A stretch of DNA of 64,000 bases from Saprospiraceae bacterium (GTDB lineage: Bacteria; Bacteroidota; Bacteroidia; Chitinophagales; Saprospiraceae), in assembly GCA_020629715.1 (NCBI GenBank), contig JAHDCU010000001.1, positions 310,001 through 374,000 of the forward strand, given 5' to 3'. Positions 40,982 through 48,508 of this stretch are shown here, piece by piece (within the stretch, counting starts at the first letter, position 1; every line of letters begins with the position of its first letter). The notes under the pieces were generated by a model. That model was not told the origin of the DNA. It did no database searches and saw only the letters and a program-made list of their open reading frames with translations. A program made the translations under genes and the position numbers.

Positions 40982-41022
40982 GGCCGTTCGTCCGTCTTAG
41001 CTTTCTCCAAAAGCGGACCAGT
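40982..41022 (+). repeat. Cassette-boundary repeat, copy A (divergent)
   Basis: This is the most divergent of four copies of a roughly 40-bp repeat. It carries GTTCGTCCG and CTTTCTCCAAAAGCGGACCAG, which aligns with CTTCCTCCAAAGGCGGACAGG in copy D. It lies 19 bp after the EF-Tu-like gene. Confidence 0.5.
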
Positions 41023-41052
41023 CTAGTCTTAATGTGATATGACTAAAAAAGT

Positions 41053-41106
41053 CCCCTGATGGTCGAGGTTTCCTCCAAAGGCGGACAGGTACAATTAAAA
41101 TGAAAT
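41053..41106 (+). repeat. Cassette-boundary repeat, copy B
   Basis: The copy begins CCCCTGATGGTCGAGG, carries TTCCTCCAAAGGCGGACAGG and ends in AAAATGAAAT. The last 38 bp match copy D closely. It lies immediately before the orphan RHS tip remnant. Confidence 0.7.
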
Positions 41107-41116
41107 ACAGTCATCG

Positions 41117-41221
41117 ATGATTAATAATCCCATTAGTTTTAATGATCCAGATGGTGATTTATTACCTGCAATTGCCGTAGGTGCAGCTGTAGGAGGATTT
41201 TTAGGATCTTTCAACCCCTGA
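41117..41221 (+). pseudogene. Orphan RHS tip remnant
   Basis: A 34-codon open frame reads NNPISFNDPDGD and then a small hydrophobic glycine-rich segment ending in a stop. It corresponds to the NNPIGFSDPNGD junction at the end of the RHS core in the complete gene (about residues 2019-2031). It is therefore the junction of a displaced toxin tip that has lost both the RHS core upstream and the toxin downstream. Repeat copies B and C flank it on the two sides. Confidence 0.75.
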
Positions 41222-41258
41222 TGGTCCAGGTTTCCACCAAAGGCGGACAGGTACAACC
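41214..41258 (+). repeat. Cassette-boundary repeat, copy C
   Basis: ACCCCTGATGGTCCAGG is followed by TTTCCACCAAAGGCGGACAGG and TACAACC. It is nearly identical to copy B over 42 bp (differences at GTCGAGG/GTCCAGG and CCTCC/CCACC) and overlaps the stop codon of the orphan RHS tip. Confidence 0.7.
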
Positions 41259-41367
41259 TCGATCAAATACGCTTTCCATAGATTTTCAAAATTACAAGCA
41301 CATTGATATTACTTATAACATATAGTCATGGTAACAAATACTTAGAGGATCTGGATAGAGCATAATT

Positions 41368-42189
41368 GTGTATGGCCTATCTCTCAATTACAGTAAAGAA
41401 AAGTATGCCTATCTTGTACACGTGAACGGGCATAAAATCATTAATCAAAATAATATTCACTATTTGACCTTTACGGTGGTAGGGTGGCTAGATATTTTTA
41501 CACGTAAAGATTATAAAGACATCATCATTGAAAGCATGATATATTGTATCAAGCATAAGGGTCTTAACGTACATGCTTACGTCATTATGAGTAATCATAT
41601 ACATCTTATTCTTTCTGCCTCTACGGGAAATAGTTTATCAAATATCGTTAGAGACTTTAAAAAACATACCTCTAAAAAAATAGTCAAAACCATAGTTGAA
41701 AATCCCAAAGAAAGTAGAAGTGAATGGATGCTTGGATTATTCAACCCGAATTATGCATTTTTATATTCAAATGCATAACAGACGATTGATTATCAGAATT
41801 TTATAGTCAATCTAACAAAGCCAATTTTGTGAAAATCAATGCCTGGGTAATCCTATGACAAATCATTGAATTTCAATGATTTCGTCTACCCAAAGGGCGG
41901 ATTCTTCAATCCTATTGAATAATCTGGGTTCAAGTATTTCGCCAAGCACAATGCTAATAATACTACATATCAGCTCTGGCAAAGAACCAATCAACCTATT
42001 GAGCTAGTCTCCCCGAAATGGATTAATCAAAAATTGGCTTACATCCACATAAATCCAGTAAGAGCTGGACTAGTAGATCTTGCTGAAGACTACGTGTATA
42101 GTAGCGCTAGACAGTACCTAGGTAAGGATGGCTTGGTATCCATAGTTGATATACTGACTAACAACAATGACAACTATGTAGATATATGA
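41368..42189 (+). pseudogene. REP-associated tyrosine transposase (RAYT) gene split by an insertion
   Basis: The first part (41368-41742) encodes HYLTFTVVGWLDIFTRKDY, KGLNVHAYVIMSNHIHLIL and SEWMLGLF. The HIH motif and its context mark the IS200-like REP-associated transposase family common in Bacteroidota. The second part, in the same frame from 41929, encodes KYFAKHNANNTTYQLWQ, QPIELVSPKW and IHINPVRAGLV, ending at 42187-42189. Between them lie 189 extra bases with an in-frame stop at 41776-41778. The natural start is uncertain; a GTG at 41423 also fits. Without the insertion the protein would be about 210 residues. Confidence 0.85.
41745..41928. mobile_element. 184-bp MITE-like insertion in the RAYT gene
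   Basis: The element is flanked by a direct repeat TTCAA (41740-41744 and 41929-41933), which is a 5-bp target duplication. Its ends are inverted: CCCGAATTAT at the left and, on the opposite strand, CCCAGATTAT at the right (8 of 10 identical). Inside are two palindromes: TTATGCATTT (41751-41760) with AAATGCATAA (41769-41778), and AAATCATTGA (41860-41869) with TCAATGATTT (41873-41882). No transposase is encoded. Removing the element and one TTCAA restores a continuous RAYT reading frame. Confidence 0.75.
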
Positions 42190-42210
42190 CTTTTGATAAG
42201 ATGAGCGTAT

Positions 42211-42241
42211 TACATCGAGGTGAAACACCTCGACGATCTGT
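42211..42241. repeat. REP-like palindrome, copy 1
   Basis: TCGAGGTG (42215-42222) and CACCTCGA (42226-42233) form an 8-bp perfect stem with an AAA loop, followed by CGATCTG. It lies about 20 bp after the RAYT stop, where REP elements recognised by RAYT enzymes are usually found. A related sequence occurs at 43006-43029. Confidence 0.6.
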
Positions 42242-42301
42242 GGTGAAGTGAAAATTTGATTATTTTCAAGTATTGAATACATATCCCTATCATAAACAAG
42301 T

Positions 42302-42778
42302 ATGACGAATAAGAGCTATTTGAGTTTTCTGGGATATTATCAGATTGTAGGCAGCGCATTTTTAGCCATAACTGCACTGGTGTTATACATAGACGAATTC
42401 TTGATGCTTCTCATGCTTTTGATAGTAGTCTTGATCAATATAATTATTGGCATTTCATTAATAATGAAAGACCCTATCGGTAAAATAGGAACAATTATCA
42501 ATTTAGTTATTCAGATACCTATATGCTATTGTATTGATTCTTTCTCCTTTAGCTATTCACTTATTTTTGATTTTAGCTTTTTATTTCATTTATCAGAACT
42601 GGAAAGTATTGCGAACCTGTCTTTTAATTCAATATTTTATATGTTTTTCGAAGATTGTACTAATCATACAATAGGAATTAGCATAGTACCTCTTTTATTA
42701 CTCTTAGGTATGTTTAGAAAACCACGAGATGAAAAGAACCCTCCGTTTTTTAGTTTTGATACAGATGGTAGTATTTAA
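42302..42778 (+). CDS. Small multi-pass membrane protein, orphan
   Basis: The 158-residue protein has about four hydrophobic helices and very few charged residues (YYQIVGSAFLAITALVLY, LMLLMLLIVVLINIIIGISL, then two more). It ends in a short charged tail (KPRDEKNPPFFSFDTDGSI). No family is recognised. The sequence is strongly AT-rich. It lies between the RAYT remnant and repeat copy D in the toxin-cassette debris zone, so it may be an orphan immunity protein against a membrane-acting toxin that has been lost. That role is inference only. Confidence 0.55.
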   Translation: MTNKSYLSFLGYYQIVGSAFLAITALVLYIDEFLMLLMLLIVVLINIIIGISLIMKDPIGKIGTIINLVIQIPICYCIDSFSFSYSLIFDFSFLFHLSELESIANLSFNSIFYMFFEDCTNHTIGISIVPLLLLLGMFRKPRDEKNPPFFSFDTDGSI

Positions 42779-42790
42779 GACAACCTTTAG

Positions 42791-42845
42791 CCCTTTGTTC
42801 GTCTGGGCTTCCTCCAAAGGCGGACAGGTATAACCAAAATGAAAT
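42791..42845 (+). repeat. Cassette-boundary repeat, copy D
   Basis: It reads CCCTTTGTTCGTCTGGG, then CTTCCTCCAAAGGCGGACAGG, then AAAATGAAAT, matching copy B over the 3' 38 bp with few differences. It starts 12 bp after the stop of the orphan membrane protein and marks the right edge of the cassette zone. Confidence 0.7.
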
Positions 42846-43005
42846 GTGCACATTGCATCGAGTTGGAACACAAAAAAGACCAAAGAAGTCTGCTAAATAA
42901 AAGATACCTCCATTACAGTCGGTATGAAAAGGAGAAAGATTTTGATCATGATGTTTATTAATTATATGCTAGAAGTCTACTATACCTACTTATTTCCAAG
43001 AAGAA

Positions 43006-43029
43006 GCAGTGAAACTCCTCGAGGATCAC
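43006..43029. repeat. REP-like sequence, copy 2
   Basis: CAGTGAAACTCCTCGAGGATC aligns with AGGTGAAACACCTCGACGATC of copy 1 (42218-42238), so the GTGAAAC-CCTCGA-GATC core is shared. The stem is weaker here, with the palindrome shifted to TCCTCGAGGA. Confidence 0.5.
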
Positions 43030-43089
43030 TACTATTCGAATAGCATAAAAATACTTTATATAAATAAAAGCATGATATGTCTATTTGTG

Positions 43090-43097
43090 TACCTTTG
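43090..43097 (+). promoter_or_regulatory. Candidate -7 promoter element of purA
   Basis: TACCTTTG matches TAnnTTTG exactly and is 49 bp upstream of the ATG at 43147. The -33 box is not obvious in the AT-rich sequence upstream. Confidence 0.5.
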
Positions 43098-43146
43098 AGC
43101 TTTAATAACCTGAGACTATATTTTTATGGTCTGCAACAAGCTTAAG

Positions 43147-44415
43147 ATGGCTGTAGATGTTATATTAGGATTACAATGGGGTGATGAGGGGAAAGGAAAA
43201 ATTGTTGATTTTTTAGCAGATAAATACGATCTCGTTTGTCGGTTCCAAGGAGGTCCAAATGCGGGGCATACGATCAAGATCGGTTCAGACAAATATGTAT
43301 TGCATACGGTCCCTTCTGGTATATTTAGACCTAATGTCCAAAATGTGATCGGCAATGGTGTTGTAATAGATCCTATTACACTTCTTAAAGAGCTAGCAAA
43401 ACTAGATCAAGCCAAAATCCCGTATCGTGATCGTCTATATATTGCCAATAAAGCTCACCTTATCTTACCTACCCATCGTATGCTAGATGCAGCATCAGAA
43501 GCAGCTAAGGGAAAAGAGAAAATAGGGTCTACGCTCAAAGGTATAGGTCCTACTTACATGGATAAGACTGGTCGAAATGGTCTACGTATCGGAGATATCC
43601 ATCAAAGTAATTTTTCAGAAAAGTATGAAGCGCTAAAGCAAAAGCACCTCAGTATGCTAGGTCTGTATCCCGAAATAGATTTTGATCTGGATTCGCAAGA
43701 AAAAGAATGGCTGGCTGCAGTCGAGACGGTACGAGGGTTGAAGAATGTTGACGGGGAGTATTTTGTCAATAAAGCATTAAAAGAAGGTAAAGCAGTACTA
43801 GCGGAAGGAGCGCAAGGATCCATGCTAGATATTGACTTCGGTACGTATCCATTTGTAACTTCATCTAATACGATCACTTCCGGAGTATGTAATGGACTAG
43901 GTATAGCTCCACAGCAGATCGGCGAAGTCATCGGTATCACCAAGGCTTATTGTACTCGTGTAGGATCAGGGCCTTTCCCATCTGAACTTTTCAATGATAC
44001 AGGTGCAGAACTCCAAAAACACGGAATGGAATTCGGTGCCACTACTGGTAGACCTCGTAGATGTGGATGGATAGATATCCCTCAACTGAAATATACCATC
44101 ATGATCAATGGCGTTACTCAGATTGTATTGACGAAACTAGATGTTCTCAATTTCTTCGATAAAATCGGAACTGTGGAGCAATATCAGATTGATGGACAAA
44201 CCACTGATGAAGTACCTTATGACCTCTGTATTGATGGCCTAACGAGTGATGTTACATATTATGACGGTTGGAAAGAACATGCTCATTTGACTGATGAGGG
44301 GGTACTACCTGAAACAGCCGCATCCTATGTAGATCATCTAGAAAAAATTCTAGACACCAAAATCTCGATTGTAAGTGTTGGGCCCGAAAGGGATCAGTTG
44401 ATTACAAGAAGTTAA
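43147..44415 (+). CDS. purA: Adenylosuccinate synthetase
   Basis: From the ATG at 43147 the product has 422 residues and begins AVDVILGLQWGDEGKGKIVD, the GTP-binding loop characteristic of PurA. GGPNAGHTI, GSTLKGIGPTYMDKTGRNG and ATTGRPRRCGWID are further catalytic and IMP-binding signatures. The enzyme joins IMP and aspartate with GTP to give adenylosuccinate, the first committed step to AMP. An ATG at 43126 would add seven non-conserved residues, so the later start is preferred. It is the first housekeeping gene to the right of the accessory region. Confidence 0.97.
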   Translation: MAVDVILGLQWGDEGKGKIVDFLADKYDLVCRFQGGPNAGHTIKIGSDKYVLHTVPSGIFRPNVQNVIGNGVVIDPITLLKELAKLDQAKIPYRDRLYIANKAHLILPTHRMLDAASEAAKGKEKIGSTLKGIGPTYMDKTGRNGLRIGDIHQSNFSEKYEALKQKHLSMLGLYPEIDFDLDSQEKEWLAAVETVRGLKNVDGEYFVNKALKEGKAVLAEGAQGSMLDIDFGTYPFVTSSNTITSGVCNGLGIAPQQIGEVIGITKAYCTRVGSGPFPSELFNDTGAELQKHGMEFGATTGRPRRCGWIDIPQLKYTIMINGVTQIVLTKLDVLNFFDKIGTVEQYQIDGQTTDEVPYDLCIDGLTSDVTYYDGWKEHAHLTDEGVLPETAASYVDHLEKILDTKISIVSVGPERDQLITRS

Positions 44416-44426
44416 GTACCGTTTGA

Positions 44427-45113
44427 TTATTTTTCTGCGATTACGATATATTGATACTTTAAGGATTGATCATCCGATTCTGTAAGGGTGTATCCGGCAT
44501 CTATCAATACTTGTTCGACATCAGAAAGATGCATTCTGTATTCTGTGCTTGGAGCGAGATGTTCATCAATGCGTTTCATTTTGAAATCCATGATCAATAT
44601 AGACCCTCCTTCTTTCAGCTTAGAAGCCAAAGATTCTAAATAAGCTTTTTTATCGTCAATGTATGCCAGGGTATTTACTATTAAAATATGATCAACTTCT
44701 GCATTATTCAACTTAGACTCGGTAGGAGTTGCAAGACGAGTCTCGAATCTTGATGCATATAGCTGACTTAACTCTTTACTAAACTGATCCATCATATCAA
44801 TCATCATTGGATCGATATCTATCGCAATTACTTTAGAAGCTTTAGGCACTAATCTAAATGAAAAATATCCTGATCCTGCACCAATATCAGCTATGACCTT
44901 TTCGCTAATATCTCCAAGTTTATTGATGACCAGATTAGGTTTTTGCCATGATGTCCTACCCTGTTCTTGAGTGGTAGGTACTTCTACATCATCCGCTTTA
45001 TCGGATTCTATATGCTCTACAGCGTCTTCTTTAACAGTTTGCTGTACATCTCCTATATTACAAGAGGATATAAGGAAAATGAAAAGCAATATATGAAGTA
45101 GAGAAATACGCAT
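44427..45113 (-). CDS. Lipoprotein with class I SAM-dependent methyltransferase domain
   Basis: The 228-residue protein has a lipoprotein signal (LLFIFLISSC, cysteine at residue 18) and an acidic linker. A Rossmann methyltransferase domain follows with motif I (VIADIGAGSGYFSFRL), the acidic loop (VIAIDIDPMMIDMM) and motif IV (ILIVNTLAYI). The domain looks intact. A methyltransferase on the outer side of the membrane is unusual because SAM is cytoplasmic. The lipobox could be real or the N-terminus could act as an uncleaved anchor. It is the last gene of the rimK-dacB run, 8 bp after dacB. Confidence 0.8.
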   Translation of the reverse strand: MRISLLHILLFIFLISSCNIGDVQQTVKEDAVEHIESDKADDVEVPTTQEQGRTSWQKPNLVINKLGDISEKVIADIGAGSGYFSFRLVPKASKVIAIDIDPMMIDMMDQFSKELSQLYASRFETRLATPTESKLNNAEVDHILIVNTLAYIDDKKAYLESLASKLKEGGSILIMDFKMKRIDEHLAPSTEYRMHLSDVEQVLIDAGYTLTESDDQSLKYQYIVIAEK

Positions 45114-45121
45114 ATCTTAAA

Positions 45122-46576
45122 TTATGAATATTTGTAGATGTCCGTCATGATTTGCTCCAGTTTTTTTCGAATTGTACTATGCTTTTCTTCAAAACCATTG
45201 ACAATTACCGAAAAGCTAACCCACTTATTTCGTTTATTTTTGATAAATCCAGTGTAACTTAATACCCTACTCATAGAGCCGCTTTTAGCGAATACTCGAC
45301 CTCTTGCCGGACTACCTTTAAACATACCAGCAAGCGTACCGCTTGCACCTCCTCTGGGCAGTAACTTTATAGTTTGCTCTAAGCCATTTTTATCCGCATA
45401 CTTTTGGAGGAAATTTGCAAAAAACAAACTGCTTACGTTATTCCTTGCTGATAAACCACTTCCATCTTCCATGTGCAAAGAGCTAGTCTTGACCTTCATC
45501 TTACGCAGATACTTCTTGAGTATGTACATACCGATTGTACTTTGTCCTTCAGTACCTTTTTCTGCTCCTAGTTTTTTTAATATACTTTCGCAATAGAGAT
45601 TATTGGACTCTGCATTAGCACGTTTGACAATATCTCTTAGCCTTGGAGAATATACTTTGTCTAAGCTTTTCTTTCGCTTTCTAGAATCTTTAAAATCAGC
45701 TCTAGCCTTTTGAGATTTTATGTTCTTTTTGGCTAGTGAATTCTGTAATAATTGTGCTACATATAGTGGTGGATCTGGTATAGATCCTTTGATTATGAAA
45801 GTACCGCTACCCTTAGGTATAGTACCCACTATTCGTTTGTAAAAATTATATGGCCCACCGAATATATATGCATTATCTCCTGTACCTGCGCTATCTATCA
45901 TTACTTCATTGGATAGTTGGAGATTCGGGATTTTAGGATCTGCATACTTAAGCTTCGCTCGACTCCCTACAGTTCCTTTATTGTTAAATGCGATAAGATA
46001 CTGGTTTTCATTGATATTGAGTCCCCAAGCGCCTGCAGCATAATAATTACCAAGATCATTCCATTGCCAAGATGGACTTATAGGATAGCTATTATAGACA
46101 CTTTCATCCGCCACGATATCGCCATCAATACAAGTAATACCTGCTCTTCGAATGGCTTTCACCCATCGGTCCATGAGCTTTTTGTAGTCAGGTATGCTGT
46201 CAAACTTATACGTACCCAAAGTAGGATCACCACTACCGATGATATAGATATTCCCATCTAAGGTACCATCAGGCGCAATCTTACCATCGTACGCAAGTTC
46301 CGTTTCAAACTTAAAATCATCTCCTAGTATATCCAAGGTTGACATGGTCGTAATCACCTTGAGGGACGAAGCAGGGATCAATACTTTATTTTCATTGAAT
46401 CCCGCGACCTGCTTGCCTGTTTTGAGTTCTACGACAGATACACTAAGATTAGCATGCTTAAAATATGGGTGACCTGCATGGGCAAAAAGCTTGGACTTCA
46501 GCGAATTTTGAGCTGATAATATCTGTGAAGATCCCGCAAGCAACACAATCAAATAAAAGTATATTCTCGCTTTCAT
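45122..46576 (-). CDS. dacB: D-alanyl-D-alanine carboxypeptidase/endopeptidase (PBP4, S13 family)
   Basis: The 484-residue protein has a signal peptide ending in LSAQ and the S13 motifs. SSLK (serine 70, lysine 73 in IPASSLKVITT) is the catalytic tetrad start, SNN appears in ANAESNNLYCESILKKLG, and KSG in RVFAKSGSMSRVLSYTG. The long insert between the first two motifs (GNIYIIGSGDPTLG, DIVADESVYN) is standard for PBP4. It trims or cleaves peptidoglycan peptide cross-links in the periplasm. It starts 1 bp after the AstE-like gene stop, so the two are co-transcribed. Confidence 0.93.
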   Translation of the reverse strand: MKARIYFYLIVLLAGSSQILSAQNSLKSKLFAHAGHPYFKHANLSVSVVELKTGKQVAGFNENKVLIPASSLKVITTMSTLDILGDDFKFETELAYDGKIAPDGTLDGNIYIIGSGDPTLGTYKFDSIPDYKKLMDRWVKAIRRAGITCIDGDIVADESVYNSYPISPSWQWNDLGNYYAAGAWGLNINENQYLIAFNNKGTVGSRAKLKYADPKIPNLQLSNEVMIDSAGTGDNAYIFGGPYNFYKRIVGTIPKGSGTFIIKGSIPDPPLYVAQLLQNSLAKKNIKSQKARADFKDSRKRKKSLDKVYSPRLRDIVKRANAESNNLYCESILKKLGAEKGTEGQSTIGMYILKKYLRKMKVKTSSLHMEDGSGLSARNNVSSLFFANFLQKYADKNGLEQTIKLLPRGGASGTLAGMFKGSPARGRVFAKSGSMSRVLSYTGFIKNKRNKWVSFSVIVNGFEEKHSTIRKKLEQIMTDIYKYS

Positions 46577-46577
46577 A

Positions 46578-47549
46578 CTATTCCTGTCCTATATGAAAAA
46601 GTGCATCACCTGCATTGACTACACTAGCGTTATTATGTCCAATTATATGCCCATCTCTATCGGCATACACAGAGAACTCCTTTCCTCCAAAGGGGCTTTT
46701 TACCATACCCAGAGGTTCTCCTTTTTTGACATAATTACCCGACTTTTTAGACCAAATGAATAATCCAGAATGAGGTGATCGTATCCAAAATGTCCGATGT
46801 AGATAAGTATAATGCTTTTGCTCTTCTTTAACTGAGCTATCCATATTTAAATACCTTAAGACATTCCGAAGTCCTTGATATCCTCGGTCAATTGCATACC
46901 CGTCCAACCTTACTGATTCGCCTCCCTCATAAACCAAAGTTGCAATCCCTAGTCCATGTGCAACCTTTCTAAAAGACTTAGGTATCACAGGCTTTTCAAT
47001 AATATAAGGCGCATTAAAAGCCTGTGCTAATGCCAATGATTGTTCATCTCCTTTGGTCAATCTTATTTGTGGGTAATTATATCTAGATGCACCGCCAGTA
47101 TGGTAATCTATAGCAACATCGACATATGGAATAATCTTTTTGGTCAATGTCCTGGCGACCCGTGATGCTAGCGATCCTTTGGAACTACCTGGAAAATTAC
47201 GATTTACATCTTTACCGTCAGGTACTTCCCTACTGAAATTGATAAATCCAAAAACATTCAAAAGTGGAATAGCAATGATAGTCCCTTTTGAGATATTATT
47301 AAACATACCTTGATCGACACTCTTACGGACGATCTCTACTCCGTTGATCTCATCACCATGCACTCCTCCTTGGACCAAAATCACAGGTCCCGGATTTTCG
47401 CTTCTGAAAATATGTGCCACTATATTGATTCTCGTATCCGATGGCAAACGTCCTACTTTTATATCTACAACAGCTTGCTCACCAGGAAATATTTCTGTCT
47501 TATCTATGATAATGGGGTCACTATGATTAAAATCGAGTATAGGTGTCAT
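46578..47549 (-). CDS. Succinylglutamate desuccinylase/aspartoacylase family metallopeptidase-like protein
   Basis: The 323-residue protein carries the M14-like zinc motif GGVHGDEINGVEI (H64, E67) and the later histidine in DYHTGG. NRNFPGSSKGS follows the family pattern. The C-terminal beta-barrel domain (GEPLGMVKSPFGG) is typical of the AstE/AspA clan. Such proteins hydrolyse N-acyl amino acids or related amides. Its start overlaps the rimK stop by 4 bp, so the two are translationally coupled, and RimK/AstE-like pairs are common in bacteria. It may process a glutamate-modified product, but the substrate is unknown. Confidence 0.9.
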   Translation of the reverse strand: MTPILDFNHSDPIIIDKTEIFPGEQAVVDIKVGRLPSDTRINIVAHIFRSENPGPVILVQGGVHGDEINGVEIVRKSVDQGMFNNISKGTIIAIPLLNVFGFINFSREVPDGKDVNRNFPGSSKGSLASRVARTLTKKIIPYVDVAIDYHTGGASRYNYPQIRLTKGDEQSLALAQAFNAPYIIEKPVIPKSFRKVAHGLGIATLVYEGGESVRLDGYAIDRGYQGLRNVLRYLNMDSSVKEEQKHYTYLHRTFWIRSPHSGLFIWSKKSGNYVKKGEPLGMVKSPFGGKEFSVYADRDGHIIGHNNASVVNAGDALFHIGQE

Positions 47550-48424
47550 TTTCTGTAATTCTTCTCCACGTATTCAATAATCTTATCTGAAATACTTACT
47601 CTGGTGGTGGTTTCGATACCTTCCAGACCCGGAGAAGCATTTACTTCTAATATTAACGGCCCAGCACTTGTCTGCAACATATCTACCCCTGCAATTGAAA
47701 GTCCCATGACTTCAGCAGCTCTAATTGCTACTTCCTTTTCCGTCTCGGACAAAGTAATCAATGAGGCTGATGCTCCGCGATGTAGATTACTTCTAAATTC
47801 TCCAGCTTTGGCCTGTCGCTTCATCGATCCAACAATTTCACCATCTACGATAAAGACCCTGACATCGGCTCCTTTGGCTTCTTCGATAAACTCCTGGACC
47901 ATTACCTTTTGCTTGCTTTTATAAAAAGCTTCTAGAATAGATTCAGCATTTCTGTATGATTCTGAAAGTATCACTCCGAGACCATGTGTCCCTTGTACCA
48001 ATTTGATAACAAAGGGAGGTTGTCCTAGCTCACGGCTGATACTTTTAAGCGACTCATAATTATTGGAAAGTGCTGTTTTAGGTACAGGTATTTTAGCTAC
48101 TGCTAAGGCTTGAAGGCAACTCACTTTATCACGAGCCAGCAAAAGTGCATTTGGGTCTAGACTACTAAATACACCTTGTCCTTGAAACTGTCTTATCACA
48201 GCAGCTCCATGAGAAGTAGCACTAGTGCCGATCCTTGGAATAATAGCATCAATATTTCTAATCCTTAAACCTTGATAGATGACCTCCAATTTTCCATTTT
48301 CGATCACTAGATCACAGTGCATATGATCTACTACCCTCACCTTATGCCTTCTTCGACGGCATGCACGGACTAGACTATCCGTACTGTACAATGCAGGGTT
48401 TCTCGATAGTATTAGTATATTCAT
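47546..48424 (-). CDS. rimK: RimK family ATP-grasp alpha-L-glutamate ligase
   Basis: The 292-residue protein begins MNILILSRNPALYSTDSLVRA and contains PRIGTSATSHGAAVIRQF. The ATP-grasp signatures are VIKLVQGTHGLGVIL, MVQEFIEEAKGADVRVFIV and ILEVNASPGLEGIE. RimK adds glutamate residues to the C-terminus of ribosomal protein S6, and paralogues modify other peptides or cofactors. It starts a four-gene minus-strand run with the AstE-like, dacB and methyltransferase genes. The 84-bp gap before it is shared with the divergent MFS gene. Confidence 0.93.
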   Translation of the reverse strand: MNILILSRNPALYSTDSLVRACRRRRHKVRVVDHMHCDLVIENGKLEVIYQGLRIRNIDAIIPRIGTSATSHGAAVIRQFQGQGVFSSLDPNALLLARDKVSCLQALAVAKIPVPKTALSNNYESLKSISRELGQPPFVIKLVQGTHGLGVILSESYRNAESILEAFYKSKQKVMVQEFIEEAKGADVRVFIVDGEIVGSMKRQAKAGEFRSNLHRGASASLITLSETEKEVAIRAAEVMGLSIAGVDMLQTSAGPLILEVNASPGLEGIETTTRVSISDKIIEYVEKNYRK

Positions 48425-48508
48425 GACAAGTTAATGTGCTAATCTTGATCTTGAATGCAAGATATCAATAAGCTTGCAATGATGCTCATAATCCCAAATA
48501 AATAGATA

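Larger units (their letters stand above)
42779..43146. other. Intergenic region upstream of purA
   Basis: The stretch holds repeat copy D (42791-42845), the second REP-like sequence (43006-43029) and the purA promoter candidate (43090-43097). No gene is supported in the rest. Confidence 0.5.

Noticed and set aside
40645-41300. Shared word TTTCCATAGATT before the EF-Tu-like gene and after repeat C as a second decayed EF-Tu-like start
   Set aside because: The match is only 12 bp with weak similarity beyond, so it is not enough to call a pseudogene.
40982-42845. Possible CRISPR array from the repeated 40-bp sequence
   Set aside because: Only four copies with irregular spacing of about 70 to 1580 bp, and they differ in sequence; no cas genes are present.
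45917-46261. 114-codon plus-strand frame inside dacB
   Set aside because: Antisense to a well-matched PBP4 gene with no independent start signal.
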